Positions 33,909 through 42,838 of a stretch of 64,000 bases of DNA are shown here, piece after piece. Under the pieces are notes generated by a model. It made no database searches. It was not told the DNA's origin and saw nothing but the letters and a program-made list of their open reading frames with translations. A program made the position numbers and the translations under genes. Source of the stretch: CAZACZ01 sp964483695 (GTDB lineage Bacteria > Deinococcota > Deinococci > Deinococcales > Trueperaceae); assembly GCA_964483695.1 (NCBI GenBank), contig CAZACZ010000001.1:77989-141988 (forward strand), written 5' to 3'. Within the stretch, counting starts at the first letter, position 1. Every line of letters starts with the position of its first letter.

Positions 33909-34831
33909 CCGGCGCGTTCGCTACCTTGGTGACGCTGCTCAAGCGCCTGGCGCAGAACTGGCCGAGCAAGGTGGGGGCGCTCTTGATCGCGTTCCTGGTG
34001 TGGGCGTTCGTGACCTCCAGCACCACCACCACCACGCAGCGAAGCTTGCTGCTCCCGTTGGTGATCGAGGGGCTGGACGAGGACGAGGCCGCCGTGGGGT
34101 TGCCGGAGGTCGTCGAGGTGAGCGTCAGCGGTCCCAGCGCGCGCATCGACCGGCTGCGTGCCGACATGTTGCGCGCCACGCTCGACCTCACCGACGTCGC
34201 CGGGCCCTTCCAGCGCCCGATCGTGGTGCAGTCGCCGCAGGAGGTGCGTCTGTTGCGGGTCGAGCCGTCCGATGTCATCGGCTTCGTCGAGACGGTCGCA
34301 CGGGTGCCGAAAGCGGTCGAGGTGGGGCTCACCGGCGTGCCGCCGCAGGATCGCCTGCTGTCCACCATCGTTGCCCCGAGGCAGGTCACCATGGTGGGCC
34401 GCAGCCAGGTGCTGGACGAGGTCGAGCGGGTGGTGGCGTTGGTCCCGCCGGAGGGCGGCGAGGCCGCCCCGCTGGCGCTCGACGGTGCCGGTTCGCCGGT
34501 CGCCGAGGTGCGCTTCGAGCCCGACACCGTCGTCGTCACCGTCACGCAGCGGGAGGCGCTCGTCACCGCGCAGGTCGCGGTGGACCTGACGCCGCCCGTG
34601 GCCACCGGTCTGGTGGCTACCAGCCTGGAGCGCGCCACCGTGCGCGTGGCCGGGCCGGCGTCGGCGTTGGCGGCGCTCGACCGCGTGGGCGGGACGGTCG
34701 AGCCGCCGACGGGCGACGTGACGGCCGGCCGGTATACTCTGCCTGTTCGCCTCGACCTACCGAACGGGGTCGTTGCGCTGGAGACGGTGACGGCGGTGCT
34801 GCAGTTCGAGCGAGCGCCGCTGCAGCCGTGA
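33905..34831 (+). CDS. cdaR: YbbR-domain regulator of CdaA
   Basis: 308 residues. One membrane helix (about 19-37, SKVGALLIAFLVWAFV) and then three or so YbbR repeats in the extracytoplasmic part (about 45-300; each a beta-rich unit with VEVSVSGP-like or VTVRVAGP-like strands). YbbR/CdaR proteins bind CdaA and modulate its activity. Starts in a 4-bp overlap with cdaA, so expression is tightly coupled. def follows 19 nt later. Confidence 0.92.
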   Translation: MTGAFATLVTLLKRLAQNWPSKVGALLIAFLVWAFVTSSTTTTTQRSLLLPLVIEGLDEDEAAVGLPEVVEVSVSGPSARIDRLRADMLRATLDLTDVAGPFQRPIVVQSPQEVRLLRVEPSDVIGFVETVARVPKAVEVGLTGVPPQDRLLSTIVAPRQVTMVGRSQVLDEVERVVALVPPEGGEAAPLALDGAGSPVAEVRFEPDTVVVTVTQREALVTAQVAVDLTPPVATGLVATSLERATVRVAGPASALAALDRVGGTVEPPTGDVTAGRYTLPVRLDLPNGVVALETVTAVLQFERAPLQP

Positions 34832-34850
34832 GCCGTTCGGTGGAGGCCTC

Positions 34851-35612
34851 GTGATCTACCCCATCCGCATCTACGGCGACCCGGTGCTCAGGCGCCGGGC
34901 GTCCGACGTGACGCGGTTCGACGACGATTTGGCCGGCCTGGCCGCCGACATGGTCGCCACCATGTACGCCGCCGACGGCATCGGCTTGGCGGCGCCGCAG
35001 ATCGGCATCGGCATCCGGGTGTTCGTCGCCTTGGAAGTCGCCAGGGACGCCGACGGCGATGGCGTCGAGGACGAGCACACCGGGCAGCTGCAGGCCGCGC
35101 CGCCCGAGGACGACGGCGCCGAACGCAGCGCCGGCGAAGCCGAGCGTCCGGAGCGAAGCGCCGCGCCGACCGACGAGGACGAGGCCGACCGCGCCGCGAA
35201 GCGCTCGGCCTGGGGCGTTCGACGCGAGCACGTGATGGTCAACCCCAGCATCGTGGCCCGCGAAGGCGTCCAGTACGGTCCCGACGGCTGCCTCAGCCTG
35301 CCGGGGCTGTGGGCGGAGCGGGTCCAACGCGACCAGCGCATCCGCATCCGCTACCAGGACGTGCGCGGCGCTTGGCACGAGAACGCCGCCGAGGGGTACT
35401 TCGCCCACGTGCTGCAGCACGAGTACGACCACCTGAACGGCGTGCTCTTCTTCGATCGGCTCCCGGAACCGGAGCGGCACGCCTTCCTCGAGGAGCACCG
35501 CGCCGAGTTGGCGCGCATGCAGCGGGACGCCAAGGCGTTCGTGAAGGAGCTTCGGTCGTCGTCCCGAGGCGGCGGAACGACCTCGGCTGCACGGCGCGCG
35601 TCGGTGGAGTGA
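34851..35612 (+). CDS. def: Peptide deformylase with long acidic insertion
   Basis: 253 residues; the usual length is 165-215. It removes the formyl group from nascent N-terminal methionine. Motif I GIGLAAPQ (43-50), motif II DGCLSLPG with metal Cys147, and motif III QHEYDH (189-194) are intact, so it should be active. An acidic, Ala/Glu/Asp-rich segment of about 58 residues (64-122) is inserted between motifs I and II; a shorter insertion exists in Deinococcus enzymes. GTG start follows GGTGGAGG. fmt starts 5 nt after the stop, pairing formylation and deformylation genes. Confidence 0.94.
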   Translation: MIYPIRIYGDPVLRRRASDVTRFDDDLAGLAADMVATMYAADGIGLAAPQIGIGIRVFVALEVARDADGDGVEDEHTGQLQAAPPEDDGAERSAGEAERPERSAAPTDEDEADRAAKRSAWGVRREHVMVNPSIVAREGVQYGPDGCLSLPGLWAERVQRDQRIRIRYQDVRGAWHENAAEGYFAHVLQHEYDHLNGVLFFDRLPEPERHAFLEEHRAELARMQRDAKAFVKELRSSSRGGGTTSAARRASVE

Positions 35613-35617
35613 GGCAG

Positions 35618-36568
35618 ATGTCCCCTCGACCGCTGCGCGTGGCGCTGTTCGGCTCGCCGACCTTCGCCCTCCCCACCCTGGACGCACTCCACCGTCACCA
35701 CGACCTGGTGCTTGTCGTCACCCAACCCGACAAGCCCGCCGGGAGGGGCCTCGCGATGCGCGCGTCGCCCGCCGCCCAGCGCGCACGCGAGCTCGGCGTC
35801 GAGGTCGCGCAGCCGACGCGTCCGCGGACCGACCAGGCGTTCCACGAGCGGCTGCGCGCGCTCCGCCTCGACGTCGCCGTCACCGCCGCGTACGGCCGCA
35901 TCTTGCCGGAAGCCGTGCTCGGCGCGCCGCGGCACGGCGTGCTCAACGTGCACGCCAGCTTGTTGCCCAAGTACCGCGGCGCCGCGCCCGTCCAGTGGGC
36001 GCTCATCGACGGCGAGCACGAGACCGGGATCACCATCATGCAGACCGAGGCCGGACTCGACACCGGCGCCATCCGCCTGCAGCGCCGCACCGCCATCGAG
36101 CCGAACGAGGACGCCCGCGAGCTGATGGAACGTCTGGCCGCGCTGGGAGCGGAGACGCTGCTCGAGGCGCTGGCGTTGTTGGCCGAGGGCACCCTACCGA
36201 GCACGCCGCAGGAGCACGCCGCCGCCAGTCACGCCCCGCCGCTGCGCGCCGAGGACGGCCACGTGCGGTGGGGGGCGCCCGCCGACACCATCGTCGCGCG
36301 TCACCGCGGCGTGGCGCTCTGGCCCGGGACGTCGTTCGCGTTCGATGGCGAACGCGTCAAGGTCACGGCGTTGGAAGCGCGTGCCTTCGAGGGCGCCGGC
36401 ACGTCCGAGCCAGGGACGGTCGTCGGGCTGGACGACTCGGGGGTGCGTGTCGCGACCGGCCGGGGCGTGGTGCGTCTGATGCGGGTCAAGCCGCCCGGCA
36501 AGCGCGAGATGGCGGCCCGCGCCTGGGCGAACGGCCGCGCCGTGAAGGCAGGGACGCACCTTGGCTAG
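35618..36568 (+). CDS. fmt: Methionyl-tRNA formyltransferase
   Basis: 316 residues. Formylates initiator Met-tRNA with 10-formyl-tetrahydrofolate. The catalytic block LNVHASLLPKYRGAAPVQWA (109-128) supplies Asn110 and His112, and Asp148 follows in AGLDTG. The C-terminal OB-like tRNA-binding domain runs from about 212. ATG 35618 follows GGTGGAGTGAGG. The stop overlaps the der start by 8 nt. Part of the cdaA operon. Confidence 0.95.
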   Translation: MSPRPLRVALFGSPTFALPTLDALHRHHDLVLVVTQPDKPAGRGLAMRASPAAQRARELGVEVAQPTRPRTDQAFHERLRALRLDVAVTAAYGRILPEAVLGAPRHGVLNVHASLLPKYRGAAPVQWALIDGEHETGITIMQTEAGLDTGAIRLQRRTAIEPNEDARELMERLAALGAETLLEALALLAEGTLPSTPQEHAAASHAPPLRAEDGHVRWGAPADTIVARHRGVALWPGTSFAFDGERVKVTALEARAFEGAGTSEPGTVVGLDDSGVRVATGRGVVRLMRVKPPGKREMAARAWANGRAVKAGTHLG

Positions 36569-37877
36569 CGTGGCGATCGTCGGACGGCCGAACGTCGGCA
36601 AGTCGAGCTTGTTCAACCGCCTGGTGGGGCGCCGGGAGGCGATCGTGGCCGACTTCCCCGGCGTGACGCGCGACGTCAAGGAAGCCGAAGTGACGACCGA
36701 CGACGGGCGCACGTTCCGGCTTCTGGACACGGGCGGGTTGTGGTCGGGCGACCGCTGGGAGAAGCCCATCAAGGCGCGCATCGAGGCGGCCCTCGTGGGC
36801 GTGGATCTGGTGGTCTTCTGCGTCGACGGGCGCGAGGGCGTGACCCATGCCGATCGTGAGATCGCAGAGTGGCTGCGGTCGCTTGGCAAGGAGGTGCTGC
36901 TGGTCGCCACCAAGGTCGACGACCCGCGGCACGAGGAGCAGCCGGAGTTCTTCGAGCTCTACGCCCTGGGCTTCGGCGAGCCGTTCGCCACCGCTGCCGA
37001 GCACGCACGCGGGACGTACGAGTTGCTGGCCGCCATCGCGCAGCGCCTGCCGGAGGACGACGGCGAACCCGAGGAGGAGGCCGTCCGAGTGGCGATCATC
37101 GGGCGCCCCAACGTCGGCAAGTCGAGCCTGGTGAACGCCCTGGTGGGCGACGAGCGCGTCATCGTGGCCGACGCGCCCGGCACCACGCGCGACGCCGTCG
37201 ACGTCCACTTCAGCTTCGCGGGCAGGCCGTTCGTGCTGATCGACACCGCCGGCATGCGGCGCAAGAACGACGACGACATCGAGTTCTACGCCCGCCTGCG
37301 CTCCGAGATGGCGCTGCGCCGCGCCGACGTGGCGGTGCTGGTGGTCGACCCGTTCGAGTTCGGCGACCACGAGCTGCGCTTGGCGAACCTCGCGCTCGAC
37401 TGGGGCAAGCCGGTGGTGCTCGCCATCAACAAGTGGGACCTCGTCACCGACGAGCAACTGCAGCCGTTCCGGGCGAACCTCGACCAAGAGCTCAGCCATC
37501 TCGACTTCGCGCCGCGCGTCTACACTAGCGCCGTCACCGACTTCGGCCTGCACGAGTTGCTCGCCACCGCCATCCGGCTCTACGACGCGGCCCGCGTGCG
37601 CGTCTCGACGGGGGAGCTGAACGCCTGGCTGGAGGTCTGGACCACCCGGCAGGCGCCGCCGAACTTCCAGGGCCGTCCGCTGAAGCTGCTCTACGCCAGC
37701 CAGGTGGACGTGGCGCCGCCGACGTTCGTCTTCTCGATCAACCACCAGGCGTTCCTGACGCGCGCCTACGAGCACTACCTGAGGAACCGCATCCGAGAGG
37801 ACCTCGGGTTCCGCGAGGTGCCGCTTCGCATGGTGTTCAAGGAACGCGGCGGCGACGGCAAGCGCGTCCGAACCTGA
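36561..37877 (+). CDS. der: Ribosome-assembly GTPase Der (EngA)
   Basis: 438 residues with two tandem GTPase domains and a C-terminal KH-like domain; acts in 50S subunit maturation. Walker A motifs GRPNVGKSS occur at 8-16 and near 181. Switch motifs LDTGGL and IDTAGM are normal. The second G4 is NKWD, but the first reads ATKVDD, so the usual Asn of NKxD is Thr, which could weaken guanine recognition in domain 1. TTG start inside the fmt end. A hairpin (37873-37890) overlaps the stop. Confidence 0.95.
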   Translation: MASVAIVGRPNVGKSSLFNRLVGRREAIVADFPGVTRDVKEAEVTTDDGRTFRLLDTGGLWSGDRWEKPIKARIEAALVGVDLVVFCVDGREGVTHADREIAEWLRSLGKEVLLVATKVDDPRHEEQPEFFELYALGFGEPFATAAEHARGTYELLAAIAQRLPEDDGEPEEEAVRVAIIGRPNVGKSSLVNALVGDERVIVADAPGTTRDAVDVHFSFAGRPFVLIDTAGMRRKNDDDIEFYARLRSEMALRRADVAVLVVDPFEFGDHELRLANLALDWGKPVVLAINKWDLVTDEQLQPFRANLDQELSHLDFAPRVYTSAVTDFGLHELLATAIRLYDAARVRVSTGELNAWLEVWTTRQAPPNFQGRPLKLLYASQVDVAPPTFVFSINHQAFLTRAYEHYLRNRIREDLGFREVPLRMVFKERGGDGKRVRT

Positions 37878-37890
37878 GCGCCTGCTCAGG
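37873..37890. terminator. Bidirectional hairpin across two stop codons
   Basis: CCTGAGC-GCCT-GCTCAGG, a perfect 7-bp stem containing the der TGA on one arm and the TGA of the convergent S4 gene on the other. Confidence 0.6.
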
Positions 37891-38626
37891 CGCGCTCGAC
37901 GTGCAGGGTCACGCGCAGGTTGCCGCGGCGCGTCTCCCCTTCCACCCGCTCGACACGGAACCGCCCAAGGCCCTCGGCGTACACCTCGTCGCCCGGTTCG
38001 GCCGACGACGCCTTGGTGGCAGGTCGACCGTTGACGCGCACCCTACCGGCGGCCACCCCTTTGGCGAAGTACGAACGCGAGACGCGGAACGCCTTGGCGC
38101 CCAGGACGTCGACGCGCAGCGACGGCACCACCGCGCTGGCGTCCCTGGCGCTGCCCGCGGCCACGCGCTCGACCGGCACCTCCATCGGGGTCACCGGCAC
38201 GCCGTGCACCACCGTCGGCGCCAGCAACGCGGCGGGGACGGGCGCTTCGACGATCAGCGACACGCCCTCCTCGTGGCGCACCGCGTCGCCGATGGCTCCG
38301 GCCGGCACGCCGGCGCGGCGAGCCAAGCGCGCGAGCTCGTCGGCGTCCGCCAGTCCAGCGACGTACACGGCGCGCAACTTCGGCCGAGCGTCCGGCACCT
38401 GCTCCGGCCAAGCGGACACCACCCGCCTCTTGGCGCCGTCGTAGCCTCCCCAGGCTCCGGCGCGCACACCTTCGGCCCGAAGCGCCGCGACCAGCGCATC
38501 GGCCTCGGGCGGATCGAGGAACGGCCCGGACGCCACCCGACCGCCGCGGGCGGCCGCCGCGAGCCGCGCGGCGTGCTGGGCCAGGTCGCCGCCGAGGTGA
38601 GCGGAGGCGCCGCTCGTCGCGCTCAT
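37886..38626 (-). CDS. YlmH-like S4-domain RNA-binding protein
   Basis: 246 residues. The C-terminal S4 domain (about 175-240: SRSYFAKGVAAGRVRVNGR, then EPGDEVYAEGLGRFRVE) binds RNA; the N-terminal part resembles YlmH, a protein of cell-division operons in Gram-positive bacteria recently connected with rescue of obstructed 50S subunits. The region AYVAGLADADELARLARR (about 85-105) fits the YlmH middle domain. It starts 13 nt after the CBS-ACT stop, so they share a transcript. Confident in S4, moderate on YlmH. Confidence 0.82.
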   Translation of the reverse strand: MSATSGASAHLGGDLAQHAARLAAAARGGRVASGPFLDPPEADALVAALRAEGVRAGAWGGYDGAKRRVVSAWPEQVPDARPKLRAVYVAGLADADELARLARRAGVPAGAIGDAVRHEEGVSLIVEAPVPAALLAPTVVHGVPVTPMEVPVERVAAGSARDASAVVPSLRVDVLGAKAFRVSRSYFAKGVAAGRVRVNGRPATKASSAEPGDEVYAEGLGRFRVERVEGETRRGNLRVTLHVERA

Positions 38627-38639
38627 GGAGCGGTGCGGC

Positions 38640-39269
38640 TCAGCGGACGTCGACGACGTCGACGCCGTTCTTGCGCAGACGGTCGGGGAACGACTCGGCC
38701 GCTTCGCCGACGACGCGCAGCACCAGGCGGCGCCGATGACCGGGCATGACGCCCGTCGTCACGGCCGCGATGATGTTCGACGGCGCCCCGGCCTGCGCCA
38801 CCCGGGCCAGCACGCCCGGCTCGTCCGGAAGGTCCACCGTCACGCGCGTGCCGCCCTCGCGCAGGCCGAGGAACGACACCAGCGCACGCATCAGGTCGGT
38901 GATGGTCAGGATCCCGACCAGCGCCCCGCCGTCGAGGACCGGCAAGCCGGAGACACGATGCTCTTCCATCAGCAGCGCCGCTTGCTCGATGGGATCGTCG
39001 GCCCGCACGGTGATGACCGGCGACTTCATCACGTCCTTGACCTGCAGTTTGCTGAGCAGGTAGTTCAACTCGTAGACCGACAGGGTGGTGGCCTTCGAGG
39101 GTGTTGCCTCCTTGAGGTCGCGGTCGGTGACGATGCCGATCAGCTTGCCGTCGCGCGTCACCGGAAGGCGCCGGTAGCCCCCTTCGCGCAGGCGCTGCAT
39201 CGCTTCCATCACCGGCGTATCGGCGCTGACCGTCTTGGGATCTGGCGTCATCCACTCGCGAACAAGCAT
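38640..39269 (-). CDS. CBS-pair and ACT domain protein (AcuB-like)
   Basis: 209 residues. Two CBS motifs (about 7-62 and 77-130; VREWMTPDP and VKDVMKSPVITV) form an adenine-nucleotide sensor, followed by an ACT domain (about 140-208; VTVDLPDEPGVLARV). This is the arrangement of AcuB-type proteins; the regulated partner is unknown. ATG 39269 follows TAGGAGGA, a strong Shine-Dalgarno, and TACCAT further up. First gene before the S4 gene. Confidence 0.9.
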   Translation of the reverse strand: MLVREWMTPDPKTVSADTPVMEAMQRLREGGYRRLPVTRDGKLIGIVTDRDLKEATPSKATTLSVYELNYLLSKLQVKDVMKSPVITVRADDPIEQAALLMEEHRVSGLPVLDGGALVGILTITDLMRALVSFLGLREGGTRVTVDLPDEPGVLARVAQAGAPSNIIAAVTTGVMPGHRRRLVLRVVGEAAESFPDRLRKNGVDVVDVR

Positions 39270-39294
39270 GCGGTCCTCCTACGTGGGTTGCCAG

Positions 39295-39300
39295 ATGGTA
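39295..39300 (-). promoter_or_regulatory. -10 hexamer TACCAT, CBS-ACT gene
   Basis: Minus-strand TACCAT, 25 nt before the ATG at 39269. Example of a leadered gene with Shine-Dalgarno. Confidence 0.4.
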
Positions 39301-39370
39301 CCACCGGCCGCCGCGCCGCTTCCGTCCTCGGCGCTCCGGACGACGCGGCACGCGTGCGATGATGGACGGC

Positions 39371-40504
39371 ATGAAGCGCATCGCCGTGCTCGGGTCGACC
39401 GGCTCGATCGGCACGCAGACCCTCGACGTCGCGCGGTGGCGGGGCTACCAGGTGGCCGCCCTGGCGGCCGGCCGCAACGCCGGCGAGCTGCTGGCGCAAG
39501 CACGGGCGTTCCGGCCGGAGCTCGTAGCGTGCGCGCCGGAGGTCGCCGCGGCGGTGCGGCCGCACCTCCCGCCCGGGACCCGCCTCGTCACCGGTCCGGA
39601 GGGCGTGGAGGACGTCGCGAGCTACGACGTCGACGTGGTGGTCGCCGCGGTTCCGGGGATGGCCGGCCTGGCTCCTACGGCGGCGGCGCTGCGCGCCGGC
39701 CGGAGGGTGGCGCTGGCGAACAAGGAGGCGATGGTCGTCGCCGGACCGCTGGTGTGGGCGTTGGCGCGCGCCCACGGCGGGCAGATCACGCCGGTCGACT
39801 CGGAGCACTCGGCGTTGTTCCAGTGCCTCATCGGCGAGGACCGGCAGACCGTCGAGACGCTGGTGCTGACCGCCTCCGGCGGGCCGTTCCGAGACGGACC
39901 CGAAGACCTCGACGGCGTCACCCCCGAACAGGCGCTGCGCCATCCGAACTGGGCGATGGGCCCGAAGGTGACCATCGACTCGGCCACGCTGTTCAACAAG
40001 GGGTTGGAGGTGCTCGAGGCGCACTACCTGTTCGAGCTCCCCCTCGACCGCATCGAGGTGGTGGTGCACCCCCAGTCCTTGGTCCACGGCCTGGTGCGCT
40101 TCCGCGACGGCAACGTCAAGGCCCAGATCGGCCCCCACGACATGCGCCTCCCGATCCAGTACGCGCTGGCGGCCCCCGAACGCCCGGCCACGCCGCTCGC
40201 GCCGCTGCCGCTGCTCGGCGCGTGGCAGTTCCTGCGCCCGGACGTCGAGCGCTTCCCCAGCCTCCCGCTGGCCTATCGCGCCGGCGAACGAGGCGGCGTG
40301 GCACCGGCCTACCTCAACGCGGCCGACGAGGTGGCGGTGACGGCGTTCCTCGAGCACCGGCTGGGGTTCGCGGCCATCCCCCGCGTGCTCGAGACGGTGC
40401 TGGCGGCCGCCCCCGACGTAGCGGCCACGTGGGACTCGATCGCTTCGGCCGATGTCGAGGCCCGGCGCCTGGCGCACGAAGCGCTTGCGGCGGTTCGGCC
40501 GTGA
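39371..40504 (+). CDS. dxr: 1-deoxy-D-xylulose-5-phosphate reductoisomerase
   Basis: 377 residues. Second step of the MEP isoprenoid pathway. NADPH site GSTGSIGTQT (7-16), ANKEAMV, the metal-binding DSEHSALFQ, and the flexible loop with HPNWAMGPKVTIDSATL are all present. The ATG 39371 matches the family N-terminus (MKRIAVLG); two upstream ATGs (39359, 39362) add four or three residues. GATGAT 7 nt upstream is a possible leaderless -10. The stop is directly followed by the M50 peptidase gene. Confidence 0.96.
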   Translation: MKRIAVLGSTGSIGTQTLDVARWRGYQVAALAAGRNAGELLAQARAFRPELVACAPEVAAAVRPHLPPGTRLVTGPEGVEDVASYDVDVVVAAVPGMAGLAPTAAALRAGRRVALANKEAMVVAGPLVWALARAHGGQITPVDSEHSALFQCLIGEDRQTVETLVLTASGGPFRDGPEDLDGVTPEQALRHPNWAMGPKVTIDSATLFNKGLEVLEAHYLFELPLDRIEVVVHPQSLVHGLVRFRDGNVKAQIGPHDMRLPIQYALAAPERPATPLAPLPLLGAWQFLRPDVERFPSLPLAYRAGERGGVAPAYLNAADEVAVTAFLEHRLGFAAIPRVLETVLAAAPDVAATWDSIASADVEARRLAHEALAAVRP

Positions 40505-41677
40505 ATGGCAGGTGAGGCCATGACACGCTCGCGCTCCATCCGACTCCCGTTCCGCATCCTCGGGTTCCCGGTGGCGCTGGACCCGAGCTTCCTGCTGGTG
40601 CTGCCGCTGTTCGCCTACCTGATCGGCTCGCAGATCCCCGCCTACGTCGAGCAGCTGGCCAGCCTGGGCGTCGGCGTCGACCCGGGACCGCTCCAGCGTG
40701 GCGCCACGCCGTACCTGCTCGGGTTCGTGGCGGCCTGCGGGCTGTTCGCCAGCGTGCTGGTGCACGAGGTGGGGCACGCGCTGGTGGCGCGCCGCTACGG
40801 CGTCCGGGTGAAGGAGATCCGCCTGTGGTTCCTCGGCGGCGTCGCGCAGTTCGAGGAACTGCCGCGCCAACGGGGAGCGGAGGCGGTGGTGGCCATCGCC
40901 GGACCGTTGACCAGCATCGCGGTGGGCGCCGTCTGCTGGGCCGCCATCCGGCTGGTACAAGGCAGCGGGGCCGGCGTCGTCCTGGTCAGTTACCTGGCCG
41001 TGACGAACCTGGGGCTGGCGCTCTTCAACCTGCTCCCCGCGCTGCCGCTGGACGGTGGGCGGGTGCTGCGCAGCCTGCTGTCGCTGGCGATGCCGTACGT
41101 CAAGGCCACCGCCGTCGCTGCCTCCGTCAGCGGTGCCATCGCCATCCTGCTCGGCGTCTACGGCTTCCTGAGCACGCAGCTGTTCCTGGTCATCATGGCG
41201 TTCTTCGTCTACAACGCCGGTCGCGTCGAGGCCCAGGCCGCCGTGGTGGAGAGCGTGGTGGAAGGGCGCACCGTCGCCGACCTGATGACGCGCGAGCCCA
41301 TCACGGTGTCGCCGGACATGCGCCTGGAGCAGTTCCTGCAGCTGATGAACTTCCGTCGCCACACCGGCTACCCGGTGGTGGACGACGGCGGGCGCTTGCT
41401 GGGCTACGCCCGCATGGCCGACGCCCAAGCACGCCTCACGGGCGGCGACGGCGTCTCGCCCGACGCCGGCGGCGCCACCGTGTCCGCCATCGTCCGGCCC
41501 GCGGAGACGATCGCGCCCAACGAGGCCGCCATGACCGCGTTGCGGCGCGTGGCCGAGGGGGACCTCGGGCGCCTGCTGGTGGTCGACGCGACCGGCCGTC
41601 TGGTCGGCGTGCTGAGCAAGACCGACCTGCTCGCCCTGGTGCATCGGGCGGCCAACGGCGGCGCCCGCCAAGGCTGA
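40505..41677 (+). CDS. Site-2 protease (M50) with CBS pair
   Basis: 390 residues (385 from the alternative start ATG 40520, which has the better GGTGAG spacing). The zinc motif HEVGH (87-91 in the long form) and LDGGRV (about 180) define an intramembrane M50 metalloprotease of the FtsRC/SpoIVFB-like group; about six helices are visible. A C-terminal CBS pair (about 255-388; VADLMTREPITV...IVRPAETIAPNEAA) probably senses adenine nucleotides. Lies between dxr and rseP, likely one operon. Substrate unknown. Confidence 0.92.
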   Translation: MAGEAMTRSRSIRLPFRILGFPVALDPSFLLVLPLFAYLIGSQIPAYVEQLASLGVGVDPGPLQRGATPYLLGFVAACGLFASVLVHEVGHALVARRYGVRVKEIRLWFLGGVAQFEELPRQRGAEAVVAIAGPLTSIAVGAVCWAAIRLVQGSGAGVVLVSYLAVTNLGLALFNLLPALPLDGGRVLRSLLSLAMPYVKATAVAASVSGAIAILLGVYGFLSTQLFLVIMAFFVYNAGRVEAQAAVVESVVEGRTVADLMTREPITVSPDMRLEQFLQLMNFRRHTGYPVVDDGGRLLGYARMADAQARLTGGDGVSPDAGGATVSAIVRPAETIAPNEAAMTALRRVAEGDLGRLLVVDATGRLVGVLSKTDLLALVHRAANGGARQG

Positions 41678-41730
41678 CGCCGGGTGCCGCCGTGGTCTGC
41701 CCGACGTTCTCCCGACGGCACGCTCTGACA

Positions 41731-41736
41731 TACTGT
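41731..41736 (+). promoter_or_regulatory. Possible -10 TACTGT, rseP
   Basis: TACTGT, 25 nt before the rseP ATG, with TTCTCC 17 nt upstream as a weak -35. Confidence 0.35.
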
Positions 41737-41761
41737 TGAGGCGGCCGGAGCCGCGTTCGCG

Positions 41762-42838
41762 ATGCTGACTGCCCTGACCTTCGCCCTCATCCTCACCAGC
41801 GCCGTGGTGGTCCACGAGCTCGCCCACTTCCTCAACGCCCGTAGCGTGGGCGTGCCGGTGCGCGCGTTCAGCGTCGGCATCGGTCCGGTGATCGCACGCT
41901 GGCGGGCCCGAGGCACCGAGTGGCGCATCAGCCTGCTGCCGCTGGGTGGGTACGTCGACCTTCCCGGCATGGGGCCGAAGGTGGGCGAGGACGGGGAGCT
42001 GCGGCATCCCGACGAGGGCATGGCGACCAAAGGTTGGGCCGCCAAGATCTGGGTCCTGATCGGCGGCGTCATCGCCAACTACCTGCTGGGGATCGTGCTG
42101 TTGGCGTGGGCGGTCGTGCTGCAGCCGGGGTACCGCGAACTCACCACGGGCGTCGTCCCCGAGGCAGGCGGTTCGACCATCGGCGTGGTGGTGGAGGGGT
42201 CCGCCGCGGAGCAGCTCGGCATCCTGCCCGGCGACCGCGTCCTGGCGCTGAACGACGTCACCGACCCGCTGCCCGAGCAGATCGTGGAGCAGGTCCGCAG
42301 CGCCGATTCCTTGCGCTTCACCCTCGAGCGCGACGGAGACGTCCTCGAGATCGACACCGCGTGGCCCATCGTTCCGGTCGACGGCACCCCGCTGCTGGGG
42401 GTGCAGATCGCGCCCATCTTGCCCGCCGTGACCTTCCCGCAGGCGCTTTCCGAGGCTGCCATGTTCGGCGTTCGCATCGTCCCCGACATGGTGCGAGGCT
42501 TCGTACAGGGCTTCGGCGCCGCCATCACCGGCCGCGAGAACGACGACGTCGCCGGCCCGATCGGCATGGTGTCGCTGGTGAACCAGGCCACGCGCATCGG
42601 CCTCGCGCCGGTGATCCTGTTGGCGGCGGTGATCAACTTCTCGCTGGCGGTGTTCAACCTCCTCCCCATCCCCGGGCTCGACGGCGGCCGCATGCTCCTC
42701 ACCACCGTGATCGCGCTCCGCGGCAAGCCGTTCCGACCCGGCCAGGAAGAGCAGCTGCACTTCATCGGCATCATGGCCGTCCTTGCGCTCATCGTCCTGA
42801 TCACCTTCCGTGAACTCGGCGCCCTGTTCGGCGGCTGA
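41762..42838 (+). CDS. rseP: RIP metalloprotease RseP
   Basis: 358 residues, site-2 protease that cuts transmembrane segments, classically of anti-sigma factors and signal-peptide remnants. HELAH (18-22) lies in the first helix; a single PDZ domain covers about 135-210 (GSAAEQLGILPGDRVLALN); NLLPIPGLDGGR (about 300-311) carries the third zinc ligand. Common bacterial order is dxr-rseP, with here an extra M50 gene between. The next gene starts 29 bp inside its end. Confidence 0.95.
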   Translation: MLTALTFALILTSAVVVHELAHFLNARSVGVPVRAFSVGIGPVIARWRARGTEWRISLLPLGGYVDLPGMGPKVGEDGELRHPDEGMATKGWAAKIWVLIGGVIANYLLGIVLLAWAVVLQPGYRELTTGVVPEAGGSTIGVVVEGSAAEQLGILPGDRVLALNDVTDPLPEQIVEQVRSADSLRFTLERDGDVLEIDTAWPIVPVDGTPLLGVQIAPILPAVTFPQALSEAAMFGVRIVPDMVRGFVQGFGAAITGRENDDVAGPIGMVSLVNQATRIGLAPVILLAAVINFSLAVFNLLPIPGLDGGRMLLTTVIALRGKPFRPGQEEQLHFIGIMAVLALIVLITFRELGALFGG

